Positions 38,155 through 49,546 of a stretch of DNA of 64,000 bases are shown here, in pieces (within the stretch, counting starts at the first letter, position 1; every line of letters begins with the position of its first letter). Made by a program: the position numbers and the translations under genes. This stretch comes from Cynocephalus volans (lineage: Eukaryota; Chordata; Mammalia; Dermoptera; Cynocephalidae). The notes under the pieces are model-generated. The model saw only the letters and a list, made by a program, of their open reading frames with translations. It made no database searches and had not been told where the DNA came from. The stretch is from the NCBI RefSeq assembly GCF_027409185.1, contig NC_084469.1, positions 101,681,835 to 101,745,834 of the forward strand, in the 5' to 3' direction.

Positions 38155-39373
38155 TCATTTTCTTTCTGGGATATCTCTCTATAATAAGATTTAGAAATGG
38201 CCATAAATGGAATGTATTATTTTTTGGAATGTCTTCTCCGTATTTTCTTCACTCTCTCCCAACCATTGAAGGTTACTGGAATACAACTATTATAACAGTA
38301 TTTCTGATGTTTTGTATGCAAGCCAATGTCCTTTTCTCATCTGAGTAACCTATTTGCATGTTCAGGAGAATATCAAAAGACTAATGTTGGAGTGGACTGC
38401 CTTGGCCTCTTCATGAATTGTACACAAATGTTGTCATATTTTAATGTAAGATATCCCGCTTTCTGTGGTTTCCACGCAACAATTCTTTATGGGGTTAAGA
38501 AGGTACCGCTGGTTCCTACATGCCCCAAGAATCTTTTCTGAGTCTGCTAATCACAGTCATTGCTCTTAAATATTTTCAAGTGCATTTTGTTGTATTGCGA
38601 TTGTGGTTATGATTCCTATTCATTGACCTCTTGTGATGAACTGTGTTAACATATATCCTAATATTAAACCATCTTCTGATTCCTAATATCAGTATTACTA
38701 GTTCATCACATATTATTATTTTAAAAACAGATATAAGTGTATTTTATTTTACTTTACTATCCAGTTGAGTGTCTCTATTCTGGCAGGTGATGAGCTTGAA
38801 AATTTCTCTTTCATGTTCTAGTTGTCACTTGTCACCATAAACTTGCTTTTGCACCAAACATTTGTATTAGTTGAGCACCTTTTCTGTGGCATATACCCTG
38901 TAAGTCCATGCAAAGAAAAGTGATGAGACAAAACAGTCACAATCTCAGATCCATACCTAAACATAAATTTATGAACATAAAGGTCACAACAAGAAAGAGT
39001 ACAACATGTTCTACTGTGGGGCTCACCCACTCTGTCCCTCCTGACCCTCCATCTCTGCCCTCTCTAGTCCTCTCCATCACCAAGTTCACTGAGCCATATG
39101 CAGATTAGCATTCTGTTCTCTCAGTCTAGAATGTTTATACATTTTTTACTTCCCCTGATTAACAATGACCCTTTCTTCCTGTCTCAACTCAAATATTTAT
39201 ATTAAAACATTAAATTGCTTCTCTATGATTACATTGTTTCTTTAATTAATTAACTTCTCTAGTATTAATCATACTGATCCTCTTTCTATCACAGAGAATG
39301 TAAACATTGATTTTAAAATCTGTTTCATCACTTTTCTAGGATGATTTCATTTAGATAAATTCTGAATATTTTT
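37620..39373. other. Unit 4 upstream flank with (CTTT)n
   Basis: Noncoding; the unit starts with text paralogous to about 32705 ('ttctttgtacca'). A (CTTT)n microsatellite runs at about 38081-38166. A LINE-2-like piece lies at about 38855-38945. The stretch 38280-39373 is closely similar to 30-1110 of unit 1. Confidence 0.7.
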
Positions 39374-39383
39374 AAACAAATCC
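39374..39383. repeat. Target-site duplication of L1-F, left copy
   Basis: The 10-bp word aaacaaatcc precedes the L1 and recurs after its A-tail at 46194-46203. The site reads as a gttt/aaa bottom-strand nick, close to the L1 endonuclease preference (TTTT/AA). Unit 1 has an uninterrupted site near 1118-1128. Confidence 0.85.
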
Positions 39384-40916
39384 GAGTTTCAAGATGGCGG
39401 CGGCTGCGGCGGCTGGCGCGGAGTAGCTGAGGTGGAAAAGGTGGCCACTGGGCCTCAGGCAGCCGGGAAACTTGTGGACCTTCCTCTGGCCATCTCTTAA
39501 GGGAGGACTGCTGCTGCTGGCCGGTCGTGGGGGCTCAACGCCACTTTGCCCCCGGCAGGAGAGGCTGCCTCATTTACAGGCAACAGCTTTGAAGTGTGGA
39601 GCAGGAAAAGAACTGATTCTTAGCTGCAAAAGTGAGTCTTGAAACAGGGAACACGGCGCCAGGGCTGCTGTGGATGCAGCCAGGATCCCGGAGGCTGGGG
39701 CCGCACTGAAGGCGGCCAGCTGCCCTATTCAGGATTCGAGGTTTCAGGCCGGCATTAAAGAAGACTCCTGGGAGCGCCCGAGCGGCGCCGCGACTGAACA
39801 GCCCGAGGCGGCAGCGCCGAGAACACGGAAGGCAACAAACCAGAGACAGAGCGAGCGCCCGACCTGGCACAGCACTGTGAGTGATCCCTGGCACAGCTCT
39901 GTTCGGGGGGTGGATGACCACGCGGCTCCCCGCCTGCACCACCAGGCCACTCATTGCCCCGGTGCTGCCTCCATTTTCCCAGGTGCGGGCAGCTCCGCCC
40001 TGCTCGGCCATCACTGAGCCCATTTGCTTGGCCTGGCGCGGGGCTTTCCGGACCCTGCGGGCCGGCCTCCTCTCCCACTCCCTCCACGGTTCTCTGGCAG
40101 GGCTGGGGGTGTGGGGCGTCCCGACCAGTTTTGGGAGGGCTAGGAAGTACGGGCGGGCCGACTGTCACTCCACCACACCCTGGACTCCGCCCCGGTAAAC
40201 TTCCTGTTACTGGGAGGCAGATACCATCTCTGCGACCACCAGTTTGGAAAAAAGCCTAACGAATTTCTGGTTGGGAATAGTGTGGTAGGAGAGTTCCCAG
40301 GTCCGCTTGAACCTGCCGGAGAGCAGGCTGCAGGCGGGCACTAGACTCGGTTTATACCGGGGGGATACAAAGGTGAACAAGACCCGAGAAAGATTTACAC
40401 AGTGTTACAAAGGCACCCAGAGAGACCGGTCGTCTGTGCCTAGCAGAAACCTGGTAGACTTCCTGGGCGAGGCGGTGCTGAGCAGGGTCTTGAAGGCCCA
40501 GCTGATAGACAGGGGTGCAGAAGACACGCCCCAACCCAGCACAGTGTGCACAGAGGGGGGAGACGTGCGGCCAGGGCGGCAGAGACTCGACAGAAACCAC
40601 ACACCCGGTGGGGTCACCACTGCACGATTTAACAGCCTGGGCCAGAGCACACGGAACGGGGAGAAGTCCTGTACAGAAAGTGAAAGCTCAACAGAGATCA
40701 CACACCCTGTGGTACGTGATCCACCAGCCCAGCAGAGTACAAGCTGACCAGAAAGGTGGATCCCCGGAGAAGCCCAAGACCCGAGGCAACCACACACACA
40801 AGACACTAGAGGCCAACTGAGCAGTCACGGCGGGAGCCATACCAAATTGGCAACAACAGCAACATCCTAGTTAGTCATTAGTCTTAAACCGGTGGACTGT
40901 GAAACCCCCTGCCACA
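39384..40916 (+). promoter_or_regulatory. L1-F 5' UTR and internal promoter
   Basis: A GC- and CpG-rich leader that begins 'gagtttcaagatggcggcgg'. The aagatggcgg at 39391-39400 is a YY1-type site as found at the start of many L1 promoters, where it fixes the transcription start. CpGs are largely preserved, in keeping with young age. The sense-strand open frame at 40307-40747 has no ATG. An antisense frame of 149 codons with an ATG lies at 39574-40023. Confidence 0.8.
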
Positions 40917-41897
40917 ATGAATAAACACCAAAAAAAAGACACCAGAAATACAAAAAATCAAGAAAGTACACCACCAAAAGTTAATAAATCTCATACTCTA
41001 GATCCTATAGAACAAGAAGCCCTTGAAATAACTGACAAGGAATTTCGAGTGATAATTCTAAAGAAACTGAATGAGATACAAGAAAACTCAGCTAGACATC
41101 ATGATGAAATGAGGAAAAGTATACAGGATCTGAAAGAGGAAATATACAAGGAAATCAATATCCTGAAAAAAAATGTAGCAGAACTTGCTGAACTGAAGAA
41201 GTTATTCAGCGAAATAAAAAACACAACGGAGAGTTTAACCAGCAGGCTTGTCGAAGTTGAAGAGAGAACTTCTGAACTTGAAGATGGGCTGTTTGAAATA
41301 ACACAAGCAGACAAAAAGAAAGAAAAAAGAATCAAGGACATGGAAGAAAATCTGAGAGATATATCAGACAACCTCAAGCGCTCAAATATCCGAGTCATTG
41401 GTATTCCAGAAGGGGAGGAAAATGGAGATTCCATTGAAAACATATTCAACAAAATAGTGGCAGAAAACTTCCCAGGTATAGGAAAAATCACAGATCTTCA
41501 GATCCAGGAAGCTCAACGATCTCCAAACATATTCAACCCAAAAAGGCCTTCTCCAAGACATGTCATAGTCAAATTGGCAAAACTCAGAGACAAAGAGAGA
41601 ATCTTAAAAGCTGCAAGAGAGAAGCGTCAAATCACCTATAAGGGAGCCCCAATCAGGTTAACATCAGACTTTTCATCACAAACCCTAAAAGCTAGAAAGG
41701 AATGGGATGATATTTTCAAAATACTAAAAGACAAAGATTGCCAACCAAGAATACTCTACCCTGCAAGGCTATCCTTCCGAAATGAGGGGCAAATAGTATA
41801 TTTCTCAGACAAACAAAAACTGCGGGAGTTCACTACCACAAGACCACCCTTACAAGAAATCCTCAAGGGAGTACTGGGTTTGGTTTCTGAAAAATAA
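40917..41897 (+). CDS. L1 ORF1 protein (RNA-binding chaperone), intact
   Basis: A 326-aa protein that coats L1 RNA as trimers and is needed for retrotransposition. The frame stays open from a GTG at 40899, but the first ATG is at 40917 (MNKHQKKDTRN) and is taken as the start. A basic N-terminus precedes a long heptad-rich coiled coil (about 40-145), then the RRM (text 'NIRVIGIPEGEE', about 155-165) and the C-terminal domain ('RLTSDFSSQTLKARKEW', 'QPRILYPARLSF'). Human ORF1p is 338 aa, so the length is normal. The junction of coiled coil and RRM has a Lys-rich run (ADKKKEKRIKD), the same place where L1-A and L1-B carry repeat expansions. Confidence 0.95.
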   Translation: MNKHQKKDTRNTKNQESTPPKVNKSHTLDPIEQEALEITDKEFRVIILKKLNEIQENSARHHDEMRKSIQDLKEEIYKEINILKKNVAELAELKKLFSEIKNTTESLTSRLVEVEERTSELEDGLFEITQADKKKEKRIKDMEENLRDISDNLKRSNIRVIGIPEGEENGDSIENIFNKIVAENFPGIGKITDLQIQEAQRSPNIFNPKRPSPRHVIVKLAKLRDKERILKAAREKRQITYKGAPIRLTSDFSSQTLKARKEWDDIFKILKDKDCQPRILYPARLSFRNEGQIVYFSDKQKLREFTTTRPPLQEILKGVLGLVSEK

Positions 41898-42084
41898 CTA
41901 CCACTGCCATAAAAACCTAAGAAAAATCTAAACCCGCTAGTACAATAAAAATGGCATTCATGAAGAGAAAACAAGCTAACAAAAACACTATCTACAACCT
42001 AAGGAACCAACAAACAAAGAAACCAAACAATAAATCAGAAAGCAAGGAACAAAAGACACCTAAGACAACCAAACAACCAATAAA

Positions 42085-45000
42085 ATGCTAAGAATAAATC
42101 AACACCTTTCAATAACAACTCTTAATGTTAAAGGCTTAAATTCCCCAATTAAAAGACACAGACTGGCTGACTGGATCAAAAAGCAGGACCCAACTATATG
42201 CTGCCTACAAGAGACCCACCTCACCCATAAAGATTCACACAGACTAAGAGTGAAAGGATGGAAAAAGATTTACCATGCAAACAGAAAAGAAAAACGAGCT
42301 GGAGTGGCTATTCTTATATCTGACAAAATAGACTTTAAACTAAAAACCATAAAAAAAGACAATGAGGGACACTACTTAATGATAAAAGGACTGATCCATC
42401 AAGAAGACATAACAATCATAAATATGTACGCACCCAATGTTGGAGCAGCCAGATTTATAAAACAAACTCTATTAGAACTAAAGAAGGAAATAGACACTAA
42501 TACCATAATAGCAGGGGACCTGAACACTCCACTGTCAATATTAGACAGATCATCTAGGCAAAGAATCAGTAGAGAAACACAAGATCTAAACAAGACTCTA
42601 GACCAATTGGAATTGGCAGATATCTACAGAACATTCCACCCAACAACCTCAGAATATTCATTCTTCTCATCAGCACATGGATCATTCTCCAAGATAGATC
42701 ACATATTAGGTCACAAATCAAGTCTCAATAAATTCAAAAAAATTGGAATTATCCCATGTATCTTCTCAGACCACAATGGATTAAAACTAGAAATTAATAA
42801 CAAACAAAACTCTGGAAACTATACAAACACATGGAAATTAAACAGCATTCTACTTAATGACATATGGGTCCAAGAAGAAATCAAGCAGGAAATCAAAAAG
42901 TTTATTGAAACTAATGAAAACAATGATACATCATACCAAAACCTGTGGGATACTGCAAAAGCAGTATTGAGGGGAAAATTTATTGCATTAAATGCTCACT
43001 TCAGAAGAATGGAAAGATGGCAAGTGAACAACCTAACACTTCACCTTAAAGAACTAGAAAAAGAAGAACAATCCAATCCTAAAGTTAGCAGACGGAAAGA
43101 AATCATTAAGATCAGAGCAGAACTGAATGAAATTGAAAACCAAAAAACAATTCAAAAGATCAACGAATCAAAAAGTTGGTTTTTTGAAAAGATAAATAAA
43201 ATTGACAAACCATTAGCATGGCTAACAAAAAAAAGAAGAGAGAAGACTCAAATAACAAAAATTAGAAATGAAAAAGGCGATATTACAACTGATTCATCTG
43301 AAATACAAGGAATCATTCGAGACTACTATAAACAACTATACGCCAACAAATTTGAAAATCTGGAGGAAATGGATAAATTTCTGGACACACACAAGCTCCC
43401 AAAACTGAACCGTGAAGACGTAGAAAATTTGAATAGACCAATAACAATAAAGGAGATTGAAGCTGTTATCAGAAGGCTCCCAACAAAGAAAAGCCCAGGA
43501 CCAGATGGATTCACAGCAGAATTTTACCAAACATTCAAAGAGGAATTGACACCAATTCTTTACAAACTATTCCAAAAGATTGAAACGGACGCAAATCTCC
43601 CAAACTCATTCTATGAAGCAAACATCATCCTGATACCAAAACCAGGTAAAGATATAACCAAAAAAGAAAACTACAGGCCGATATCCTTGATGAATATAGA
43701 TGCAAAAATCCTCACTAAAATACTAGCAAACAGAATACAGCAACACATACGAAAAATTATTCATCACGATCAAGTGGGATTCATCCCAGGGATGCAAGGT
43801 TGGTTCAACATACGCAAATCAATAAATGTGATACACCATATTAATAAACTCAAACACAAGGACCATATGATCATCTCTATAGATGCTGAAAAAGCATTTG
43901 ATAAAGTTCAGCACTCATTCATGACAAAGACCCTCTATAAGTTAGGTATAGAGGGAAAGTATCTCAACATAATTAAAGCCATATATGCCAAACCCACTGC
44001 CAATATCATCCTGAATGGGGAAAAGCTGAAAGCTTTTCCTTTAAGAACAGGAACTAGACAAGGATGCCCACTCTCACCACTCCTATTCAACATAGTGTTG
44101 GAAGTACTAGCCAGAGCAATCAGAGAAGAGAAGGAAATAAAGGGCATCCAGATTGGAAAAGATGAAGTCAAACTGTCCCTGTTTGCAGATGACATGATCC
44201 TATATATCGAACAGCCTAAAACCTCTACAAAAAAACTGTTGGAATTGATAAATGATTTCAGCACAGTAGCAGGATACAAAATCAACACACAAAAATCAGT
44301 AGCATTTCTTTTCTCCAATAGTGAACATGCAGAACGAGAAATCAAGAAAGCCTGCCCATTTACAATAGCCACCAAAAAAATAAAATACTTAGGAATTGAG
44401 TTAACCAAGGAGGTGAAAAATCTCTATAATGAGAACTACAAACCACTGCTGAGAGAAATTAGAGAGGATACAAGAAGATGGAAAGATATTCCATGCTCTT
44501 GGATTGGAAGAATCAACATAGTGAAAATGTCCATACTACCCAAAGTGATATACAAATTCAATGCAATCCCCATCAAAATTCCAAAGACATTTTTCTCAGA
44601 AATGGAAAAAACTATTCAGACATTTATATGGAACAATAAAAGACCACGAATAGCCAAAGCAATGCTGAGCAAAAAAAATAAAGCTGGAGGCATAACACTA
44701 CCTGACTTTAAGCTATACTACAAAGCTATAATAACCAAAACAGTATGGTACTGGCATAAAAACAGACACACTGACCAATGGAATAGAATAGAGAATCCAG
44801 AAATCAACCCACACACTTACTGCCATCTGATCTTTGACAAAGGCACCAAGCCTATTCACTGGGGAAGGGACTGCCTCTTCAGCAAGTGGTGCTGGGATAA
44901 CTGGATATCGATATGCAGGAGAATGAAACTAGATCCATACCTCTCACCGTATACTAAAATCAACTCAAAATGGATTAAGGATTTAAATATACACCCTGAG

Positions 45001-45912
45001 ACAATAAAACTTCTTAAAGAAAACATAGGGGAAACACTTCAGGAAATAGGACTGGGCACAGACTTCATGAATACGACCCCAAAAGCACGGGTAACCAAAG
45101 GAAAAATAAACAAATGGGATTATATCAAACTAAAAAGCTTCTGCACAGCAAAAGAAACAATTAAAAGAGTTAAAAGACAACCAACAGAGTGGGAGAAAAT
45201 ATTTGCAAAATATACATCTGACAAAGGATTAATATCCAGAATATATAAGGAACTCAAACAACTTTACAAGAAGAAAACAAGCAACCCAATTAAAAAATGG
45301 GCAAAAGAGCTAAGTAGGCATTTCTCTAAGGAAGATATCCAAATGGCCAACAGACATATGAAAAAATGCTCAACATCACTCAGCATCCGGGAAATGCAAA
45401 TCAAAACCACATTGAGATACCATCTAACCCCAGTTAGGATGGCTAAAATCCAAAAGACTATGAACGATAAATGCTGGCGAGGCTGCGGAGAAAAAGGAAC
45501 TCTCATACATTGTTGGTGGGACTGCAAAATGGTGCAGCCTCTATGGAAAATGGTATGGAGGTTCCTTAAACAATTGCAGATAGATCTACCATACGACCCA
45601 GCCATCCCACTGTTGGGAATATACCCAGAGGAATGGAAATCATCAAGTCGAAGGTATACCTGTTCCCCAATGTTCATCGCAGCACTCTTTACAATAGCCA
45701 AGAGTTGGAACCAGCCCAAATGCCCATCATCAGATGAGTGGATACGGAAAATGTGGTACATCTACACAATGGAATACTACTCAGCTGTAAAAACGAATGA
45801 AATACTGCCATTTGCAACAACATGGATGGACCTCGAGAGAATTATATTAAGTGAAACAAGTCAGGCACAGAAAGAGAAATACCACATGTTCTCACTTATT
45901 GGTGGGAGCTAA
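42085..45912 (+). CDS. L1 ORF2 protein (endonuclease/reverse transcriptase), intact
   Basis: A 1275-aa protein, the same length as human ORF2p. It nicks target DNA and reverse-transcribes L1 RNA. The endonuclease residues are all present at the human positions: N14, E43, D145, N147, D205 and H230. The reverse transcriptase has FADD with catalytic D702 and D703 and the upstream '[12 protein letters not shown]' motif. The C-terminal zinc-knuckle-like motif is intact (C1130, C1134, H1142, C1147). No stop or frameshift was seen. The ATG at 42085 starts [14 protein letters not shown] as in related L1s. ORF1 ends 187 bp upstream. Activity is inferred from integrity only. Confidence 0.97.
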   Translation: MLRINQHLSITTLNVKGLNSPIKRHRLADWIKKQDPTICCLQETHLTHKDSHRLRVKGWKKIYHANRKEKRAGVAILISDKIDFKLKTIKKDNEGHYLMIKGLIHQEDITIINMYAPNVGAARFIKQTLLELKKEIDTNTIIAGDLNTPLSILDRSSRQRISRETQDLNKTLDQLELADIYRTFHPTTSEYSFFSSAHGSFSKIDHILGHKSSLNKFKKIGIIPCIFSDHNGLKLEINNKQNSGNYTNTWKLNSILLNDIWVQEEIKQEIKKFIETNENNDTSYQNLWDTAKAVLRGKFIALNAHFRRMERWQVNNLTLHLKELEKEEQSNPKVSRRKEIIKIRAELNEIENQKTIQKINESKSWFFEKINKIDKPLAWLTKKRREKTQITKIRNEKGDITTDSSEIQGIIRDYYKQLYANKFENLEEMDKFLDTHKLPKLNREDVENLNRPITIKEIEAVIRRLPTKKSPGPDGFTAEFYQTFKEELTPILYKLFQKIETDANLPNSFYEANIILIPKPGKDITKKENYRPISLMNIDAKILTKILANRIQQHIRKIIHHDQVGFIPGMQGWFNIRKSINVIHHINKLKHKDHMIISIDAEKAFDKVQHSFMTKTLYKLGIEGKYLNIIKAIYAKPTANIILNGEKLKAFPLRTGTRQGCPLSPLLFNIVLEVLARAIREEKEIKGIQIGKDEVKLSLFADDMILYIEQPKTSTKKLLELINDFSTVAGYKINTQKSVAFLFSNSEHAEREIKKACPFTIATKKIKYLGIELTKEVKNLYNENYKPLLREIREDTRRWKDIPCSWIGRINIVKMSILPKVIYKFNAIPIKIPKTFFSEMEKTIQTFIWNNKRPRIAKAMLSKKNKAGGITLPDFKLYYKAIITKTVWYWHKNRHTDQWNRIENPEINPHTYCHLIFDKGTKPIHWGRDCLFSKWCWDNWISICRRMKLDPYLSPYTKINSKWIKDLNIHPETIKLLKENIGETLQEIGLGTDFMNTTPKARVTKGKINKWDYIKLKSFCTAKETIKRVKRQPTEWEKIFAKYTSDKGLISRIYKELKQLYKKKTSNPIKKWAKELSRHFSKEDIQMANRHMKKCSTSLSIREMQIKTTLRYHLTPVRMAKIQKTMNDKCWRGCGEKGTLIHCWWDCKMVQPLWKMVWRFLKQLQIDLPYDPAIPLLGIYPEEWKSSSRRYTCSPMFIAALFTIAKSWNQPKCPSSDEWIRKMWYIYTMEYYSAVKTNEILPFATTWMDLERIILSETSQAQKEKYHMFSLIGGS

Positions 45913-46193
45913 AAATTAATATATAAATTCACACACACACATACACACATACACACACAAACCGGGGGGGGGGGGAAGAAGATATAACAACCACAATTAT
46001 TTGAAGTTGATACAACAAACAAACAGAAAGGACATGGTTGGGGGGGAGGGGGGGAGGGAGAAGGGAGGGAGGTTTTGGTGATGGGGAGCATTAATCAGCT
46101 ACAATGTATATCGACAAAATAAAATTTAAAATAAAAAAAAAATAAATAAATAAAAAATAAAAAATAAAAAATAAAAAAAATAAAAAAAAAAAA
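45913..46193 (+). other. L1-F 3' UTR, G-rich tract and A-tail
   Basis: Contains a (CA)-rich stretch (45928-45959), a run of 12 G (45964-45975), a polypurine tract with several G-runs at 46037-46071 able to form a G-quadruplex, and an A-rich tail interrupted by T (46120-46193). The same layout is seen reversed in L1-E and L1-B. Confidence 0.8.
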
Positions 46194-46203
46194 AAACAAA
46201 TCC
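46194..46203. repeat. Target-site duplication of L1-F, right copy
   Basis: aaacaaatcc, the partner of 39374-39383. Its left edge merges with the A-tail. Unit sequence resumes with 'atcacaacta', as at 1129 in unit 1. Confidence 0.85.
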
Positions 46204-47397
46204 ATCACAACTATTTTGATCATTAGCTATTTATTGATTTTAGGACAATACATTTCCACTTGACACTATGAATCCAAGAGCACACACTCTCACATACCTG
46301 TTGTTTTTAATTGTGGGGTATTTTTGTTTCTTCTTCTCATGCATGAAGTCCACATGCTTTTTTCTCTTCTTGGAAGGATTCACCCAGCAGGCATTCTGAG
46401 AAAGAAGGAGCCATAGGGATCTTTTTAAATTTGCAGTGCTATATGGCACTCCAAGGAGTTAACAGATCTGTTGTATTTATAATGATCAGAATTCCACCCT
46501 TGATGGCTGCCCCATTTATAAGGGATATCAATAAATAATAGCCATGCAAGACATATCTATTGAGATATGAACAAAAATTTCATTGTGTTAAGAACACAAT
46601 TTATGATATGTCCATTATATGTCACAGGAACCACAGTAGAAAAATCACATGGCTCAGCTCATTTGACTTCTCTACTAATAGAGTTTAAATAATTTTCACA
46701 TGGTCACGCAGCAGAAGGTGTTGGATCAAAATTCTATTCTGGGAAGTCTGACCCAAGAAACTGTTTTCTAAATCATAGCCCTAGACTGTACCTTGGAAGA
46801 GTTATATATCCAAAGTAATTATCATAAAAGTTTAAATTTAAAAACAGTAATAATGACAGCTTTCATTTGCTGAGACTCCAAGTGTGCACAAAGGCATTGC
46901 TGAATCTCACAAAAGCTTACACATTTAGAAAGAAAAAAATAAGACCCTGAGAGTTAAATTTCCCATCCCTAGGAAGGAACAGGTCACAGAACAAATGTTG
47001 TCTGATTTGAAAATCCTTTTCTTTCTACTACTTTAGAGCTAGTAGAACAGAGAAAGTATGGGAATTATCAAGGAAAAGACATGAAGTGTCTTCAAGTATT
47101 TTGGAAAGGTCATATCAAAGAAGAAATTTATTTATGTCTGTAGAGTCAAACAGGACAATTAAGACTAGTGAGTAGATGAAGAAAAGAGAGAGATTTCCTT
47201 TAAATTAAATAAATTCTGAATGATTATACACTTTTAAAGTGAAAATAGGAATCAATCAGACTGACCAAATTACCATCAATGGAATGACTCATAGAGGGTG
47301 AAGTACGTTCATCCAAGGGTGACATGGTAAAGTGCTGACTAGCTGAGGAGCCAGTTGCCTGTTCATTGAATGTTTCTTTTTCCTCCTTCCCCAGCAG
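46204..47397. other. Unit 4 flank and OR upstream block
   Basis: Noncoding, closely paralogous to 1129-2314 of unit 1. It ends in the conserved OR upstream block with acceptor AG at 47396-47397. No gene seen. Confidence 0.7.
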
Positions 47398-47410
47398 ACA
47401 CCCCAGCTAC

Positions 47411-48347
47411 AGGGAAGCAGAAAACCACACAGAACTATCAGAATTCTCCTTCTACAGACTCTCGAATGATCCTGAACTTCAGCCTCTTCTCTTTCAACTG
47501 TTCCTGACCACGTACCTGGTCACGGTGCAAAGAAACCTGCTCATCATCCTGGCCATCAGCTCTGACTCCCACCTCCACACCCCCATGTACTTCTTCCTCC
47601 CCATCCTGTCCTTTGTTGACATCTGTTTCATCTCTACCATGGTCCCAAAAATGCTGATGAACATCCAGGTACTGAACAAAGACATCTCCTACATAGGGAG
47701 CCTCACTCAGACGTGTTTTATTATGATGTTTTCTGGACTGGATAATTTCCTTCTGACTGTGATGGCCTATGACTGGCACATCGCCATCTGCCACCCCCTG
47801 AACTACACAGTCATCATGAACCCCCACCTCTGTTTTCTGTTCGTTCTGATGGCTTGTTTCATCATGTTCTGGGTCGCCCTGGCTCACATTCTACTGATGA
47901 AGAGGCTGACCTTCTCTGCAGGCACTGAGAGTCCACATTTCTTCTGTGACTTTGCTCAGCTTCTCAAGGTGACCCACTCTGATACCCTCATCAATTACAT
48001 CTTCATGTATGTAGCAACTGCACTGCTGGGTGTGTTTCCCATCACAGGGATCCTCTTTTCTTACTATCAGATTGTCTCATCCTTAATGAAGATGTGCTCC
48101 ACTGCAGGCAAGTATAAAGTTTTCCACCTGTGAGTCTCACCTCTCCGTGGTCTCCTTGTTTTATGGAACTGGACATGGAGTCTTCCTAACTTCTGTCATA
48201 ACCAATTTTTTCCAGAGTAGCTTAATTGCCTTGGCGATGTACACTGTGGTCACCCCTATTCTGAACCCCTTCATCTACAGCCTGAGGAACAAGGACGAGA
48301 AGGGAGCCTTGGGACGACTCCTCAGCAGAGCAGCCTCTTGTCTGTGA
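47411..48347 (+). pseudogene. Olfactory receptor pseudogene, family 7-like
   Basis: Colinear with the receptor at 2328. The start codon is AGG at 47411-47413 (ATG with one change). Conserved residues have decayed: the TM3 disulfide Cys97 is Ser (GSLTQT), DRY is DWH, and the TM1 'LGN' is 'QRN'. A 2-nt deletion at about 48117 in the KAFSTC region shifts the frame into a TGA at 48131-48133. The rest continues in another frame (48147-48347) with [20 protein letters not shown]-type text. Ser169 and His189 are shared with the two intact frames. It is clearly nonfunctional. Confidence 0.93.
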
Positions 48348-49288
48348 AGGATCACTAGCCTCAGAACTAAGTTGTCATTGTGGGCCCCAGAAGAAAATGT
48401 TATGTATTTAAATTTTCTGGCTGGTATTCTCTCCTAAAACACATGCCACATTTTTGTTTTAAGTACCCCTAACTCTGCTCTTTGTTTTTCTATTACTTCA
48501 TCCTCAACGACTCCCTCGGTAATTCCTTTCCATGTAATTAATGCTATGCACTGTCCTAAAATCTCCAGTCTTGGTAACTTTTCTTATAGCCTTGTCAAAG
48601 AATTCTAACTGTAGATTTAAAGCCCTTTTCAAACCAAGTGCTGTCATGGTCTCCCCTAGTCATCCTCTGCATTGTTAGTATTATTTGCTTTAGTTTGTGA
48701 TCTTGTTTTTCCCTGGAAAATGAAATAAAAATTAGATGATACTTAAGTCAAAGTGCTTATCCTATCAGCACTGTCCTTGTTGCTTTACACATATGACTGT
48801 ACTTAATCCTGGAAACATTTTTTGAAATGTTTTCAATCCTTCTAAAGGTTTTATAAAGGAGGGAACTGAGATGGATATGGACCATATTTATCTATGCTGT
48901 GGCTGTTCTTGGCAACCTGGCAGTGAGTGCACATTTCTCATTTTGCCATGCTATTTTTTTCCTGAAAATAGTAATGGGATTTTCAACTTCACAATGGCAA
49001 TCTAGGTCTGTAAGGTGCTTTGGTCAGATGATTTATAGTAATAGACCACCTAGAATATCTCTGAGGTGTTTCTTCATTCTTTGTGATCCTCAGTTCCCTA
49101 TGTTCCTTCATTCCCTCCTTTTGACCTTCCCACATTCTCTCCTTCCTTCCTTCCTTCCTTCTTTCCTTTCCTCCTTCTATTTGCCCTTTATTTCTCAAGA
49201 TGGGAGTTTTAAGATGTATACCAAGATCCTAAATGCATAATAATTAATAGAATAAAATAAGCATTGTTCTCATATATGGTTTAATTTT
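48348..49288. other. Unit 4 downstream flank, first part
   Basis: Noncoding, closely paralogous to 3267-4190 of unit 1, with the CT-rich tract at about 49110-49190. No gene seen. Confidence 0.65.
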
Positions 49289-49303
49289 TTTGCAAGACTT
49301 TCT
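49289..49303. repeat. Target-site duplication of L1-E, left copy
   Basis: tttgcaagactttct, repeated at 51905-51919. Unit 1 has the uninterrupted site near 4180-4200 ('ctgagactttctaaagg'). Confidence 0.85.
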
Positions 49304-49485
49304 TTTTTTTTTTTTTTAATTTTATTTTGTCGATATACATTTTGGCTGATTATTGCTCCCCATCACCAAAACCTCCCTCCCTTCTCCCTCCCCCCCTTCC
49401 CCCCAACAATGTCCTTTCTGTTTGCTTGTCATATCATCTTCAAGTAGTTGTGGTTGTTATATCTTCTTCCCCCCCCCCCCGGTTT

Positions 49486-49546
<61 letters not shown>

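Larger units (their letters stand above)
39384..46193 (+). mobile_element. L1-F: full-length LINE-1 with both ORFs open
   Basis: A complete L1 with 5' UTR (39384-40916), ORF1 (40917-41897), a 187-bp spacer, ORF2 (42085-45912), a 3' UTR with G-runs and an A-rich tail to 46193. It is bracketed by a 10-bp target-site duplication. Both proteins are uninterrupted and all catalytic residues checked in ORF2 are present. It is therefore the youngest copy here and potentially mobile. Close copies L1-B and L1-E share its 3' UTR and ORF text. Confidence 0.97.

Noticed and set aside
38081-38166. Possible CRISPR-like or satellite array
   Set aside because: Simple (CTTT)n microsatellite without spacers. 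The genome is mammalian.
40307-40747. 146-codon sense frame in the L1-F 5' UTR
   Set aside because: It begins at TTG and has no ATG. It is the GC-rich leader of the L1.
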